NCBI RefSeq assembly: GCF_001612985.1
Contig: NZ_BDBM01000041.1
Location: 1-64,000, forward strand
Length of the DNA: 64,000 bases
From: Nocardia gamkensis NBRC 108242
GTDB taxonomy: Bacteria > Actinomycetota > Actinomycetes > Mycobacteriales > Mycobacteriaceae
Direction of reading: 5' to 3'
In this document: positions 1 to 8,884 of the stretch, one piece after another
How the letters are laid out: each line of letters starts with the position of its first letter
How positions within the stretch are numbered: the first letter of the stretch is position 1
Position numbers and translations under genes: made by a program
The notes under the pieces: model-generated
Seen by the model: only the letters and a program-made list of their open reading frames with translations
Databases searched by the model: none
Told to the model about the DNA's origin: nothing

Positions 1-125
1 CCGGCACCCCTGGTGTCGGCGGGACCGGCACACCCGGAATGGGCGGAACCGGCACGCCGGGCGTCGGTGGTACGCCGGGCACCGGCGGAACCGGCACCTG
101 GCCCGGCGGAACCACCCGCCCCTGA
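1..125 (+). CDS. C-terminal end of a Gly/Thr/Pro-rich protein (5' truncated by window)
   Basis: Reading from base 3, the frame is open to a TGA at 123-125 and gives a low-complexity tail built from GTGTPG and GVGGTPG-like units, ending TWPGGTTRP. Only about 40 residues are inside the window, so no function can be given. Tails of this kind occur on secreted or surface proteins of actinobacteria. A strong hairpin follows the stop, which supports this as a genuine gene end. Confidence 0.5.
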   Translation, partial: GTPGVGGTGTPGMGGTGTPGVGGTPGTGGTGTWPGGTTRP

Positions 126-147
126 CGCCTGATCCGTGCGACAACCA

Positions 148-173
148 GTGCCCCCGGGTTTCCCCGGGGGCAC
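148..173. terminator. Hairpin between convergent genes
   Basis: A perfect 11-bp stem (GTGCCCCCGGG with CCCGGGGGCAC) encloses a TTTC loop. It lies 22 bp after the stop of the left-edge gene and 7 bp from the end of the convergent minus-strand gene, so it can serve both. There is no clear T-run, which is common for high-GC actinobacterial terminators. Confidence 0.7.
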
Positions 174-180
174 CGTCGTC

Positions 181-435
181 TCAGGCGGAGTCGCGCTCCT
201 CATCGGCGCCGTCCGCCGGGCGCGGTTCGGGCGGCACCTGGACCGGGCGCAGCAAGACCCAAGCCACGAAGGCGAGCGCCACGGCCCCCATGCCGAGCCC
301 GGCCCAGAGGTTCACGTTGATCCCGCCGGTCTTGGCCTGCTCCGCCGCGGTGTCGTGCACCAGGCCGGTGACGACGAGAACGACCGCGTAGCACCCGAGC
401 AACGCGCCGACGATGGTGCGGATATCGAAAAGCAT
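181..435 (-). CDS. Small two-helix membrane protein linked to the sugar symporter
   Basis: This is an 84-residue protein with two hydrophobic segments, roughly residues 7-27 and 43-62, and a charged tail ending DEERDSA. It starts 12 bp after the SSS-family symporter stop, so it is almost certainly the last gene of the same transcript. Small two-helix proteins often accompany sodium:solute symporters, and a stabilising or accessory role is inferred from position only. No catalytic motif is visible. Confidence 0.75.
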   Translation of the reverse strand: MLFDIRTIVGALLGCYAVVLVVTGLVHDTAAEQAKTGGINVNLWAGLGMGAVALAFVAWVLLRPVQVPPEPRPADGADEERDSA

Positions 436-447
436 TGTGGCGTCTCC

Positions 448-2217
448 TTATCCGACGACAACGTTGAGCGCGATGACGAGCGCGAGCGCGATGCCCGCCA
501 GCAGGACCGGGCGCTGATACCAGGGCAGCGTGCCTGCCTCGGGATCGGTGCGGACCTCCTTGGGTGTCTCCGAGTACACCAGCCCGACCAGTTCGGACGC
601 CGGCTTCGGCCGCGTCACCTGGGTGACGAGGACGCTGACCACGATGTCGACCACGAAGGCCACACCGGCGGCGACGAAACTCGCGCCCTGCCCGGACAAC
701 TCGAACACGCCCGTCTCGTGCAGGAGGAAAACCAGGATGGCCGAACCGGTTCCGCAGACCAGCCCCATCCAGCCCGCGGCCGGCGTCATCCGTTTCCAGA
801 ACATGCCGAGGATGAAGGTGGCGAACAGCGGCGCGTTGAAGAAGCTGAACAGGGTTTGCAGGTAGTCCATCATGTTGCTGAACCCGGAGGCGATGAACGC
901 GGTGAAGATCGCCGCCACGGTCGCTCCGATGGTGGCCAACCGGCCCACGCCGAGGTAGTAGCCGTCCGGACGGTCGCGGCGCACGTACTGCTGCCACAGG
1001 TCGTAGCTGAACACCGTGTTGAAGGCGGAGATGTTGGCCGCCATGCCCGCCATGAACGCCGCGAGCAGGCCGGCCAGCCCGACCCCGAGCAGGCCGTTGG
1101 GCAGCACGTCCTTCATCAGGTACAGCAGCGCCTGGTTGTAGGTGGTGTCGCTCTCGAAGTCCGGGTTCGCGGTCACCGCCGCCTTGTACTCCGACATCTG
1201 CGGCACCAGCACCGCGCTGATCATGCCGGGGATCACGACGATCAACGGGATGAACATCTTCGGGTAGGCGCCGATGATCGGGGTGCGCCGCGCCGCCGAG
1301 ATGGAATGCGTCGCCATGGCGCGCTGCACTTCGACGAAGTTCGTGGTCCAGTATCCGAACGACAGCACGAAACCCAGTCCGAACACGATGCCGAGGATCG
1401 ACAGGAAGTCGTTGCCGAACCCGCTGAGGGCGTTGCCCGGCCAGGATTCCCACTGCTGCGCTCCGCCCGGTGACGCGCCGATCTTGTCGCGCAGGCCGTC
1501 CCAGCCGCCGACCTTGTGCAGGCCGACCAGGGTGAGCGGCAGCAGCGCGGCCACGATCACGAAGAACTGGAGCACCTCGTTGTAGATCGCGGCCGACAGA
1601 CCGCCGAGGGTGATGTAGGACAGCACGATCACCGCGGCCACGATCACCGAGACCCACAGCGGCCAGCCCAGCAGCACGTTCACGATGGACCCGAGCAGAT
1701 ACAGGTTGACCCCGGCGATGAGGATCTGCGCGACGGCGAAACTCAGCGCGTTGACCAGGTGGGCGCCGGTGCCGAAGCGGCGGCGCATGAACTCCGGCAC
1801 GCTGCGCACCTTGGAGCCGTAGTAGAACGGCATCATCACCACGCCGAGGAACAGCATGGCCGGTACCGCGCCGATCCAGAAGTAGTGGAAGGTCGGGAAC
1901 CCGTACTCCGCGCCGTTGGCGGACATGCCCATGATCTCCACCGCGCCGAGGTTGGCGGAGATGAACGCCAGGCCGGTCACCCAGGCGGGCAGCGAGCGGC
2001 CGGACAGGAAGAAGTCGATGCTGGAGGACACGCGCTGCCTGGCCAGCAGGCCGATGCCGGTCACGAACACGAAATACAGGGCGACCAGCGCGTAATCGAC
2101 CGGCTGCGCGTCCAACAGGAGGGTCTCGGCGGCTACCAGGTGCGGGGGTGGGGCGGCCGGGTGCAGGTCGGACACGATCGGCACGGCGGCGAGAACGGAC
2201 GGATCGGCGAGCGGCAC
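448..2217 (-). CDS. Sodium:solute symporter (SSS/SLC5 family), probable Na+/galactose transporter
   Basis: The 589-residue protein has many hydrophobic helices and SSS features, including the early FFLSGRSLPAWVTGLAFISA segment and the later YITLGGLSAAIYNEVLQFF stretch. The family cotransports Na+ with sugars or other small solutes across the inner membrane. The GTG at 2217 is preferred because AGGAGG lies 6 nt upstream. The longer open frame to 2349 adds 44 Arg/Asp-rich residues unlike a transporter N-terminus. It follows galactokinase by about 190 bp on the same strand, which makes galactose the likely substrate by context. Confidence 0.85.
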   Translation of the reverse strand: MPLADPSVLAAVPIVSDLHPAAPPPHLVAAETLLLDAQPVDYALVALYFVFVTGIGLLARQRVSSSIDFFLSGRSLPAWVTGLAFISANLGAVEIMGMSANGAEYGFPTFHYFWIGAVPAMLFLGVVMMPFYYGSKVRSVPEFMRRRFGTGAHLVNALSFAVAQILIAGVNLYLLGSIVNVLLGWPLWVSVIVAAVIVLSYITLGGLSAAIYNEVLQFFVIVAALLPLTLVGLHKVGGWDGLRDKIGASPGGAQQWESWPGNALSGFGNDFLSILGIVFGLGFVLSFGYWTTNFVEVQRAMATHSISAARRTPIIGAYPKMFIPLIVVIPGMISAVLVPQMSEYKAAVTANPDFESDTTYNQALLYLMKDVLPNGLLGVGLAGLLAAFMAGMAANISAFNTVFSYDLWQQYVRRDRPDGYYLGVGRLATIGATVAAIFTAFIASGFSNMMDYLQTLFSFFNAPLFATFILGMFWKRMTPAAGWMGLVCGTGSAILVFLLHETGVFELSGQGASFVAAGVAFVVDIVVSVLVTQVTRPKPASELVGLVYSETPKEVRTDPEAGTLPWYQRPVLLAGIALALVIALNVVVG

Positions 2218-2405
2218 AGCGTTCCTCCTGGCGGTGAAACCGGGGCGGCGAGTGAGATCGTCCGTCGTGCGAGAGCATGCGTCGTGCTGGTCCTGCCCGG
2301 CGTCGCGCGACCTCCTCGTCGCCCGCCGAATGGTGTCGGCTGACACCACTCTGCGTGATCATGCCCTACCGGCGCGGCACATTCGCGCACAATCAGGTCG
2401 GTCGC

Positions 2406-3530
2406 TCAGCGGGCCCGGTGCGCTCCGGCGGCGGCGACCACCGCGAAGGTGCGCGGAGCAGCCAGACCCGCGTCGGCGAAACGCCGCCGCACCGCCGCCA
2501 CCACCGCCTCGGTGCCCTCCCGGTCGACGAGCGCGATGGCGCTTCCGCCGAACCCGCCGCCGACCATGCGGCTGCCGTGCGCTCCCGCCGCCACCGCGGC
2601 CTCCACCGCCGCGTCGAGTGCCGGGGTGGACACCTCGAAGTCGTCGCGCAGCGAGGCGTGCCCCGCGGTGAGTATCGGCCCGATTCCCCGGGGGTCGACG
2701 CCTTCTCGCAATTTCTCGGCAACCGCGAGCACCCTGGCGTTCTCCGTCACCACGTGGCTGGCGCGGCGGCGCAGCACGTCGTCGGCGATCCGGTCGACGT
2801 CGGCCGCCGCCACATCGCGCAAGGCGGTGACGCCCAGCGCCTCGGCCGCCGCGGCGCACTGGTCGCGACGCTCGGCGTAGCGGCCGTCCACGAGTTCGTG
2901 CGGCTGCCCGGTATCGATCACCAGCAGTTCGAGTCCGAACGCGGCGAGGTCGAAGGGGATCTGCTCGTGCCCGGTGCCGCGCGGCGCGGCGGTGTCGGCG
3001 GCGAATGCCCGCACGTCCAGCAAGAGCGCGTGCCCGGCCGTGCACAGCAGCGCTGCCGACTGGTCGAGCAAGCCGGTCGGCGTGCCGACGTAGTCGTTCT
3101 CCGCGGCACGGGCCATGTCGATCAGCATCCGGTCGGTCAGGCCGGGCGCGAACAGGTCGCGTAGCACGACGGCCACCGCGCAGGACAGCGCCGCCGAGGA
3201 CGACAGCCCCGCACCGATCGGCACCGCGCCGTCGAGGTCGAGATCCACGCCGGGAATCCGGTGCCCGCGCCGGGTGAACTCGGCGACCACGCCGAGCGGA
3301 TAGCGCGCCCACCCGGGCACCAGTGCCCGCTGCCGGTCGAGATCGGATACCGCGAAGAGCACCGGCTCGCCGGGCCGCTGCCGCGAGCCCACCCGCACCA
3401 GCCCGTCGCTGCGCGCAGCCGCCGCGCACCGCACCACCAGCGGCAACGCGATCGGCAGGACGTAACCGTCGTTGTAGTCGGTGTGCTCACCGATGATGTT
3501 GACCCGCCCCGGCGCCACCCATGTCCGCAA
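2406..3530 (-). CDS. galK: Galactokinase
   Basis: The 374-residue GHMP kinase phosphorylates galactose to galactose 1-phosphate in the Leloir pathway. The galactokinase signature GRVNIIGEHTDYNDG lies at about residues 9-23, the ATP-binding loop PIGAGLSSSAALSCA near 105-120, and a C-terminal GGGFGGSAIAL motif. Length matches the family. The start is a TTG preceded by GAGGGA at normal spacing; no in-frame ATG is available. The symporter and small membrane protein follow downstream. galE is about 23 kb away at 26463, and no galT was seen in the window. Confidence 0.9.
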   Translation of the reverse strand: MRTWVAPGRVNIIGEHTDYNDGYVLPIALPLVVRCAAAARSDGLVRVGSRQRPGEPVLFAVSDLDRQRALVPGWARYPLGVVAEFTRRGHRIPGVDLDLDGAVPIGAGLSSSAALSCAVAVVLRDLFAPGLTDRMLIDMARAAENDYVGTPTGLLDQSAALLCTAGHALLLDVRAFAADTAAPRGTGHEQIPFDLAAFGLELLVIDTGQPHELVDGRYAERRDQCAAAAEALGVTALRDVAAADVDRIADDVLRRRASHVVTENARVLAVAEKLREGVDPRGIGPILTAGHASLRDDFEVSTPALDAAVEAAVAAGAHGSRMVGGGFGGSAIALVDREGTEAVVAAVRRRFADAGLAAPRTFAVVAAAGAHRAR

Positions 3531-3857
3531 GCTCGTCCCTCGCTGTCCTCGTCGGTCGTGTCAGGGTACGAGACACCCCGCCCGACCGTTGTTCGCGCCG
3601 CGCGATCTGCGCTCGTGACGCACAGTCGATTCGACGCAAGACCCGCCTGCGAATTCCGTGGCCGCGCCGGATCGGGAGGGCATCAGGATGCATGACACCC
3701 GCGCGGCGATCTCATCGCACGGCAGGTGCCGCATCCCCAGGAGTTTCGCGCCGAGATGGTGGATCCGCGCGTGCGGGAGTACGTGGCGCACACGGTTTCA
3801 CTCTTGTTGCGCCAACTGCCCGCGAGGGGGCGGCATTCCATGCCATGATCAAATCAG

Positions 3858-4052
3858 TTGTCCAGGGCATTGGTTGCCGAGCGCGCTGCGGTCGGCTGGG
3901 ACGTCTGCTCGTACAACAACACTCGGTTCTCGTTCGCCGGCAGCATCCGGGCAGTGCTCGACGAACAGGCGAACGTCGAAGTCGCGGTGGAGGGTTCCCA
4001 GATCTATTACGCGGCCCGGTGCACCGGGGATGGAGCGACCAAGGGGGGCTGA
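3858..4052 (+). CDS. Small unidentified ORF coupled to the GGDEF gene
   Basis: A reading frame of about 60 residues ends in a TGA that overlaps the ATG of the diguanylate cyclase gene (TGATG), an arrangement typical of translational coupling. Its composition looks protein-like (WDVCSYNNTRFSFAG, then VEVAVEGSQIYYAARC). The same frame upstream (about 3696-3848) also looks coding, with EFRAEMVDPRVREYVAHTVS, but the two parts are separated by a TGA at 3846. This may be a short gene with a TTG start at 3858 or 3870, or the remains of a longer gene broken by a stop. I do not recognise it. Confidence 0.35.
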   Translation: MSRALVAERAAVGWDVCSYNNTRFSFAGSIRAVLDEQANVEVAVEGSQIYYAARCTGDGATKGG

Positions 4053-5584
4053 TGACACCCAGTGAACAGCCACAGCCCGGCTGTCGGCGCGGTATCGGAT
4101 CGGGCTGGTACGTGGTGCTTCTCGGGGGAGGTGCGGCCGCGATCGCGGTCCACCTGACGCTCGACTCGCAGGTGGTGGCGTTCGCCACGATGGCCGTCAT
4201 CGTCGGCGAGACCCTCGCCATGATCGCCGTCGGCGTGCGCATCCACCGGCCCGCGCACCCGTTGCCGTGGTATCTGCTGTCCGGCTCGGCGGTGCTGTTC
4301 GCCACCGGCACCACGCTGCGTGACATCGGCGACCATGCGCTGCATCCGCTCGACGACGCGTTCACCCTGCTCGGTTATCTCGGCGTGGGGCTCGCCGCGC
4401 TGATCTGGTTCTGGCCGCGCCACGTGCACGGCAACTACGACCTGCTGCTGGACTCCGCCCTCATCGGGCTCGGCGCGCTACTGGCGTCCTGGACCTTCCT
4501 CATCTCCCCGATCCTCCGGTCCACCGAGACCGGGCTCGACGCGGTGGTGGCCGCGACCTACCCCGTGCTGGACGCCCTGCTGCTCACGTTGGTGGCGCAC
4601 TCGATGGCCACCTCCACGCGCGCGGAGACCTCGCTGTGGCTGTTGCACGCCGGGCTGATCGCGGTGCTGCTCGGCGACCTGGGCTACAGCCTGGAGACCG
4701 CGGGCGCGATCGCGTTCGGGCGCGAGGTGCTGCTGGCTCCCCTGCTCGCTGCCTACGCCACCGTGGGCGTCGCGGCGCTGCACCCGACCATGGCAGCGCT
4801 CGGCATGCCGCGGCGCATCCACCCGCACCACTCCCGACAGCGCGCCAGCCTCATCGCGATCGCGCTGATCGTGGCCTCGCTGGTGCCGGTGGTCGGGTCC
4901 AGCATGCGCCCGCTCGACCGCCTGGTGGTGTCGTCACTGTTCGCGCTGTTGCTGATCGGGATGCTGGTGCGCAGCGAGCGCGCGATCGTGCGCAGTGCCC
5001 GCAGCGAGCGGCGCGCGCAGTACCAGGCCGACCACGACATGCTCACCGGATTGCTGAACCGGGCCGCGCTGCTGCGCGCGCTGCGGCAGCGCGGCGAACA
5101 ATGGGCCGAGCGACCGATCTGCCTGCTGTTCATCGACCTCGACGGCTTCAAGCGGGTCAACGACAGCTACGGCCACGCCGTCGGCGATGAACTGATCGCG
5201 ACGGCGGCGAGCCGGATCCGGCGGGTGGTGCGCCAAGAGGACGTGGTGACCCGCTACGGCGGCGACGAGTTCGTCGTGCTCGCCCCGCTCGCCCGGCCGG
5301 AGGCCGCCGTGCTGGCCGAACGGCTGCTCGGCGCGTTCGTCCGGCCGTTCGGGCTGAGCGCGGGCGAGATCCCGATCACCGCGAGTGTCGGCGTGGCGTG
5401 CCTGGGTCCGCGCAGCTCGGACACCGACGCGCACAGCCTGTTGCGGGACGCGGACGCGGCCATGTACCACGCGAAGCAGTACTCGCTCGGCTACGCGTTC
5501 CACGACGACGTGCGGCGCGAGACTCCCGGCGCCGAGCGCCGGATCTGGCGCGCGGCCGCCCGATCCGCCAGTCCCGCGGTGTGA
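4052..5584 (+). CDS. Membrane-bound diguanylate cyclase (GGDEF domain)
   Basis: The 510-residue protein has about eight to ten hydrophobic helices in residues 1-310, a short linker and a C-terminal GGDEF domain that makes cyclic di-GMP from GTP. The active-site GGDEF is intact at residues 403-407, preceded by LFIDLDGFKRVNDSYGH. RQED at 394-397, five residues before GGDEF, is a classical RxxD inhibitory site, so product feedback is expected. The N-terminal half is not a recognised sensor family. The start has AAGGGGGG upstream and overlaps the stop of the small preceding ORF. Its stop is 1 bp from that of the convergent gene. Confidence 0.9.
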   Translation: MTPSEQPQPGCRRGIGSGWYVVLLGGGAAAIAVHLTLDSQVVAFATMAVIVGETLAMIAVGVRIHRPAHPLPWYLLSGSAVLFATGTTLRDIGDHALHPLDDAFTLLGYLGVGLAALIWFWPRHVHGNYDLLLDSALIGLGALLASWTFLISPILRSTETGLDAVVAATYPVLDALLLTLVAHSMATSTRAETSLWLLHAGLIAVLLGDLGYSLETAGAIAFGREVLLAPLLAAYATVGVAALHPTMAALGMPRRIHPHHSRQRASLIAIALIVASLVPVVGSSMRPLDRLVVSSLFALLLIGMLVRSERAIVRSARSERRAQYQADHDMLTGLLNRAALLRALRQRGEQWAERPICLLFIDLDGFKRVNDSYGHAVGDELIATAASRIRRVVRQEDVVTRYGGDEFVVLAPLARPEAAVLAERLLGAFVRPFGLSAGEIPITASVGVACLGPRSSDTDAHSLLRDADAAMYHAKQYSLGYAFHDDVRRETPGAERRIWRAAARSASPAV

Positions 5585-5585
5585 C

Positions 5586-6347
5586 TCAGTCGCTCAGCTC
5601 GTTCAGCAGGCGCTTGGCCTCCTCGAGCTCGGCCTGTAACTGCTGCACCTTGGCCTCCTGCACGCCGCGCAACGCGTCGAGGACCCCGGCGACCACCTCG
5701 GCCACCTCCGGATGCAGGATCTTCGCCGCCTGCGCCACGGTGGATCCGGCCACCGGAAGGCCGCGCAGGGTGCGCTTCTTACCGCTGACCACGTCGATCG
5801 ACCACTCGCCGTCGGCGGTGCCGGTGAGCGTCACGGTGACCTCGGGCGCCTTGGTCTTGCGAGCGGCGGCCGTTTTGGCGGGCTTCGGCGCCGTCGCCGC
5901 CGCGGCTTGTTTGCCCGCGCTCTCGGCACGGCTCGCGGCCGCGGTGGTCTCCGCGGGCTTCGGGCCTGCCGGCGGTTGGGGTGCGCTCGCCTGCGCGGGC
6001 TGAGTCGCGGTGCTCGTCGTGGTCGACGACTGGGTCACAGGGGTTTCCTTCCTAGGGGTCGACTTCGGCTGTGCGGTGGCGCCCGCCGCCCCTCGCGGCG
6101 GCTTGGTCAAGGTCACCTCGATGGGAGAGAAGGACAGTACATCCTTCGATCCGGTCGGGCGGACCTGCAGGAAGTCACCGTCGGCAGGGTCGCCGAGGGC
6201 GATCACCTTGCCCGAGCGCCCCTCCGGAACGCCGACCGCCGCGGCGGTGAACCACACCATGGGCGGGCGGCCACCGGCGATCTCCGTGGCGATCTGCTGA
6301 ATCTCGCTGTCCGACAATGGTTGCGGCTTCGTTCGTGGGGAGGGCAT
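5586..6347 (-). CDS. DUF6319-like protein with Ala/Thr/Lys-rich linker
   Basis: The 253-residue cytosolic protein has an N-terminal part (residues 1-90, with LSDSEIQQIATEIAGGRPP), a long Ala/Thr/Pro/Lys-rich linker (about 90-165), and a C-terminal part beginning VTVTLTGTADGEWSIDVVSG. It ends in a likely coiled coil (VQQLQAELEEAKRLLNEL). It resembles actinobacterial proteins I recall as DUF6319, function unknown. The linker is similar in composition to histone-like tails, so nucleic-acid binding is possible but not shown. The ATG at 6347 follows GGAG; the open frame continues upstream without a better start. Confidence 0.65.
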   Translation of the reverse strand: MPSPRTKPQPLSDSEIQQIATEIAGGRPPMVWFTAAAVGVPEGRSGKVIALGDPADGDFLQVRPTGSKDVLSFSPIEVTLTKPPRGAAGATAQPKSTPRKETPVTQSSTTTSTATQPAQASAPQPPAGPKPAETTAAASRAESAGKQAAAATAPKPAKTAAARKTKAPEVTVTLTGTADGEWSIDVVSGKKRTLRGLPVAGSTVAQAAKILHPEVAEVVAGVLDALRGVQEAKVQQLQAELEEAKRLLNELSD

Positions 6348-6678
6348 GGTGACTCCGAGCGATTTCGTGGTTGGCTGCGTGCACAGATGATGCCCCACGC
6401 CGCCGACAGATTTGCGGGCCACCGTCGGATAGAGGCCGCGGATAGTCCGATCCGAGCAACCAGCGAATATCTGGCAACAGATCACGGGCTCCGCGAGCGG
6501 CGACTCGGCAGTCGACTCATGCGCGACATGATCCGCTCCGGCGAATCGGTAAGCAGCACCGGCGATCAGGCGCCGCTCCCCTCGAACCGGTATCCGGCAA
6601 CAGGGCGACATCAGCGATGTGCGGCATACGACGGTGCTCGCCGAGGCGGCACCGCACACCGGATTCCCCGCAGAGCGC
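6348..6678. other. Intergenic region without recognisable gene
   Basis: These 331 bp separate the start of the DUF6319-like gene from the stop of the TetR gene on the same strand. Open frames crossing it lack ribosome sites and protein-like composition. It presumably carries the promoter of the DUF6319-like gene; no operator or hairpin stood out. Confidence 0.5.
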
Positions 6679-7299
6679 TCAGCTCGACGCCGTCGGCGCG
6701 CGCAACGCGGGGAACCAGATATCGGTGAGCACCTCGACGGCTTGGTCCGCCGAGACGTCGATGGTGCCCTGCATCGCCCAGCGGGTGAAGAATCGTTCCA
6801 GTTGCGCGACAAGCAATTCCACCCGCAACCTCGCTTCGTCGTGCCGATCGGCGGGCCACCCGGCGAGGTAGGCGGTCATCGCGTTGGGCAGCGCGAGGAT
6901 GCCGTTGCGGGCGATCTCGCGGAACTCCGGCTCCAGCGCGGTCGCCTCGTCCCAGGCGAGCAGCATGTCCTTGTACTCGTGGAACCACTCGATCGCCCGG
7001 GTCATCCAGCCGGCGAACTCGTCGCGTGAACCGGTCTCGAGCACCCGGTCGAGGTCCTGATAGAAGTGCAGCGCGGTGGGTGCGGTGCCCTGCTCGGCGA
7101 TCGCGCGCAGGATTTCCAGCTTCCCCGCGAAGTGCAGGTAGAACGTGGCACGGCTGCAACCGACCGCGGCGGCGATCTCGTCCACCCGCACGCCCGCGTA
7201 GCCGCGGGTGGCGAACAGCTCCTTGGCTGCCTCCATCAGGCGGGCCCTGGTCTGCTGCTTCTGCTCGTCCCGCAGGTTCGTGTTCGCGTTGGTCCGCAT
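6679..7299 (-). CDS. TetR-family transcriptional regulator
   Basis: The 206-residue protein has an N-terminal TetR helix-turn-helix (residues about 12-60, with ARLMEAAKELFATRGYAGV and GCSRATFYLHFAGKLEIL) and a helical ligand-binding domain. It is divergent from the flavin monooxygenase operon at 7510, so it probably represses that operon and itself until a substrate or acyl-CoA binds. The ATG at 7299 is favoured because it gives a normal N-terminus; the frame extends upstream to 7395 into the shared promoter region. Confidence 0.9.
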   Translation of the reverse strand: MRTNANTNLRDEQKQQTRARLMEAAKELFATRGYAGVRVDEIAAAVGCSRATFYLHFAGKLEILRAIAEQGTAPTALHFYQDLDRVLETGSRDEFAGWMTRAIEWFHEYKDMLLAWDEATALEPEFREIARNGILALPNAMTAYLAGWPADRHDEARLRVELLVAQLERFFTRWAMQGTIDVSADQAVEVLTDIWFPALRAPTASS

Positions 7300-7396
7300 G
7301 GGGAACCGGTACCTCGTCTCCGTAAAAGCCGGGCTGACGTGCTGCTTCCGCTGACCGAGTCTACGCATGAGCGGTCTTGATAGACAGTGCGTCATT

Positions 7397-7417
7397 CACT
7401 GGACGCGATGTCTAGTG
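7397..7417. promoter_or_regulatory. Candidate TetR operator
   Basis: An imperfect palindrome CACTGGAC-GCGAT-GTCTAGTG (7 of 8 arm positions match) lies about 100 bp from both divergent start codons. A second copy of part of the half-site (AGTG...CACT) lies just to its left at 7386-7400. Location between a TetR gene and its likely target operon is the main support. Confidence 0.45.
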
Positions 7418-7509
7418 AGTGTTATTTTGTTGCCTACGTCACTCCGGCGCTACCCGCGCCGGACGGTTCGGCCGTCATCGACGACGGCCCTCCAGCACGA
7501 GGACAGTGA

Positions 7510-8877
7510 ATGACGTCAACCGCACTCCCCCGCGTCTGCGTGATCGGGGCGGGCCCCTCCGGGATCACCGCCGCCAAACGGCTGAACGACCACGGCATCC
7601 CCTTCGACTGCTACGAGGCGTCCGACGAAGTCGGGGGCAACTGGTACTTCAAGAACCCCAACGGCATGTCGGCCTGCTATCAGAGCCTGCACATCGACAC
7701 GTCCAAGTTCCGCTTGGCCTTCGAGGACTATCCGGCGCCCGACGAGTGGCCGGACTTCCCGCATCATTCGCAGCTGTTCCAGTACTTCCGCGACTACGTC
7801 GACCATTTCGGCATCCGCGACCGGATCGTGTTCAACACCGAGGTGACCGCCGCCGAGCGCGGGGCGGACGGTCGCTGGCTGATCACCACGAGCGACGGGC
7901 GCACCAAGGACTACGACGCGCTCGTCGTCTGCAACGGGCACCATTGGGATCCGCGCTTGCCGGACTACCCGGGCGAATTCGACGGCAGGCTGCTGCACAG
8001 CCACGCCTACAACGACCCGTTCGACCCCGTCGACATGCGGGGCAAACGGGTCGTGGTGGTCGGCATGGGCAATTCGGGACTGGATATCGCCTCCGAGCTG
8101 TCGCAGCGATTCATCGCCGCGAAGCTCTACGTCTCCGCCCGGCGCGGGGTCTGGGTGCTGCCGAAGTACGTCAACGGCAAGGTCGGCGACAAACGCTCGA
8201 TGCCACGATGGATGCCGCCGAAGCTCGGTCTCAAGCTCAAGCAGCGATTCGTCCGGAAGGTCCGCGGCAATATGCGGGACTACGGCCTGCCCGAACCGGA
8301 CCATCTGCCGTTCGAGGCACATCCCTCCGCGAGCGAGGAATTCCTGCACCGCGCGGGCTGCGGCGACATCGTCTTCAAGCCCGCGATCACCGCGCTGGAA
8401 GGTCCGCGGGTGCGCTTCGCCGACGGCAGCGTCGAAGAGGTGGACGTGATCGTCTGCGCCACCGGTTACCGCATCTCCTTCCCGTTCTTCTCCGACCCCG
8501 AGCTGCTGCCCGACCGCGACAACCGTTTCCCGCTGTTCAAGCAGATGATCAAGCCGGGCATCGACAATCTGTTCTTCCTGGGGCTGGCCCAGCCGCTGCC
8601 CACGCTGGTGAACTTCGCCGAGCAGCAGAGCAAGCTGGTCGCCGCCTATCTCACCGGCCGCTATCACCTGCCGTCGGCGGAGGAAATGCGGGCGGCCATC
8701 CGATCCGCGGAATCGGCCAGGACGGGCCGCTACTACGACTCGCCCCGGCACACCATCCAGATCGAATTCGAACCGTACGTGCGGGACCTGCGGCGGGAAC
8801 TCGCGCGCGGCGCGAAACGCGCCACCGCCGCGGGAAACGCGTTGCCGGTGCGGGCCCGGGCACTCGAACAGGTGTGA
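7510..8877 (+). CDS. Flavin-containing monooxygenase (FMO/Baeyer-Villiger type)
   Basis: The 455-residue NADPH- and FAD-dependent monooxygenase inserts one oxygen atom into ketones, sulfides or amines. Visible motifs are the FAD Rossmann GAGPSG (13-18), the FMO signature F157-x-G159-x3-H163-x3-Y167, and the NADPH Rossmann GMGNSG (185-190). It is the first gene of a tight run and diverges from a TetR gene. With an esterase, alcohol dehydrogenase and acyl-CoA ligase downstream, a Baeyer-Villiger ketone-to-ester step is plausible, and the set resembles the mymA operon. The substrate cannot be read from sequence. Confidence 0.88.
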   Translation: MTSTALPRVCVIGAGPSGITAAKRLNDHGIPFDCYEASDEVGGNWYFKNPNGMSACYQSLHIDTSKFRLAFEDYPAPDEWPDFPHHSQLFQYFRDYVDHFGIRDRIVFNTEVTAAERGADGRWLITTSDGRTKDYDALVVCNGHHWDPRLPDYPGEFDGRLLHSHAYNDPFDPVDMRGKRVVVVGMGNSGLDIASELSQRFIAAKLYVSARRGVWVLPKYVNGKVGDKRSMPRWMPPKLGLKLKQRFVRKVRGNMRDYGLPEPDHLPFEAHPSASEEFLHRAGCGDIVFKPAITALEGPRVRFADGSVEEVDVIVCATGYRISFPFFSDPELLPDRDNRFPLFKQMIKPGIDNLFFLGLAQPLPTLVNFAEQQSKLVAAYLTGRYHLPSAEEMRAAIRSAESARTGRYYDSPRHTIQIEFEPYVRDLRRELARGAKRATAAGNALPVRARALEQV

Positions 8878-8884
8878 GGCGGCG

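Noticed and set aside
136..1473. Long plus-strand open frames opposite the symporter and similar frames elsewhere (for example opposite photolyase and UPF0182).
   Set aside because: They are Arg/His/Gly/Asp-rich shadows of high-GC genes, without ribosome sites or motifs.
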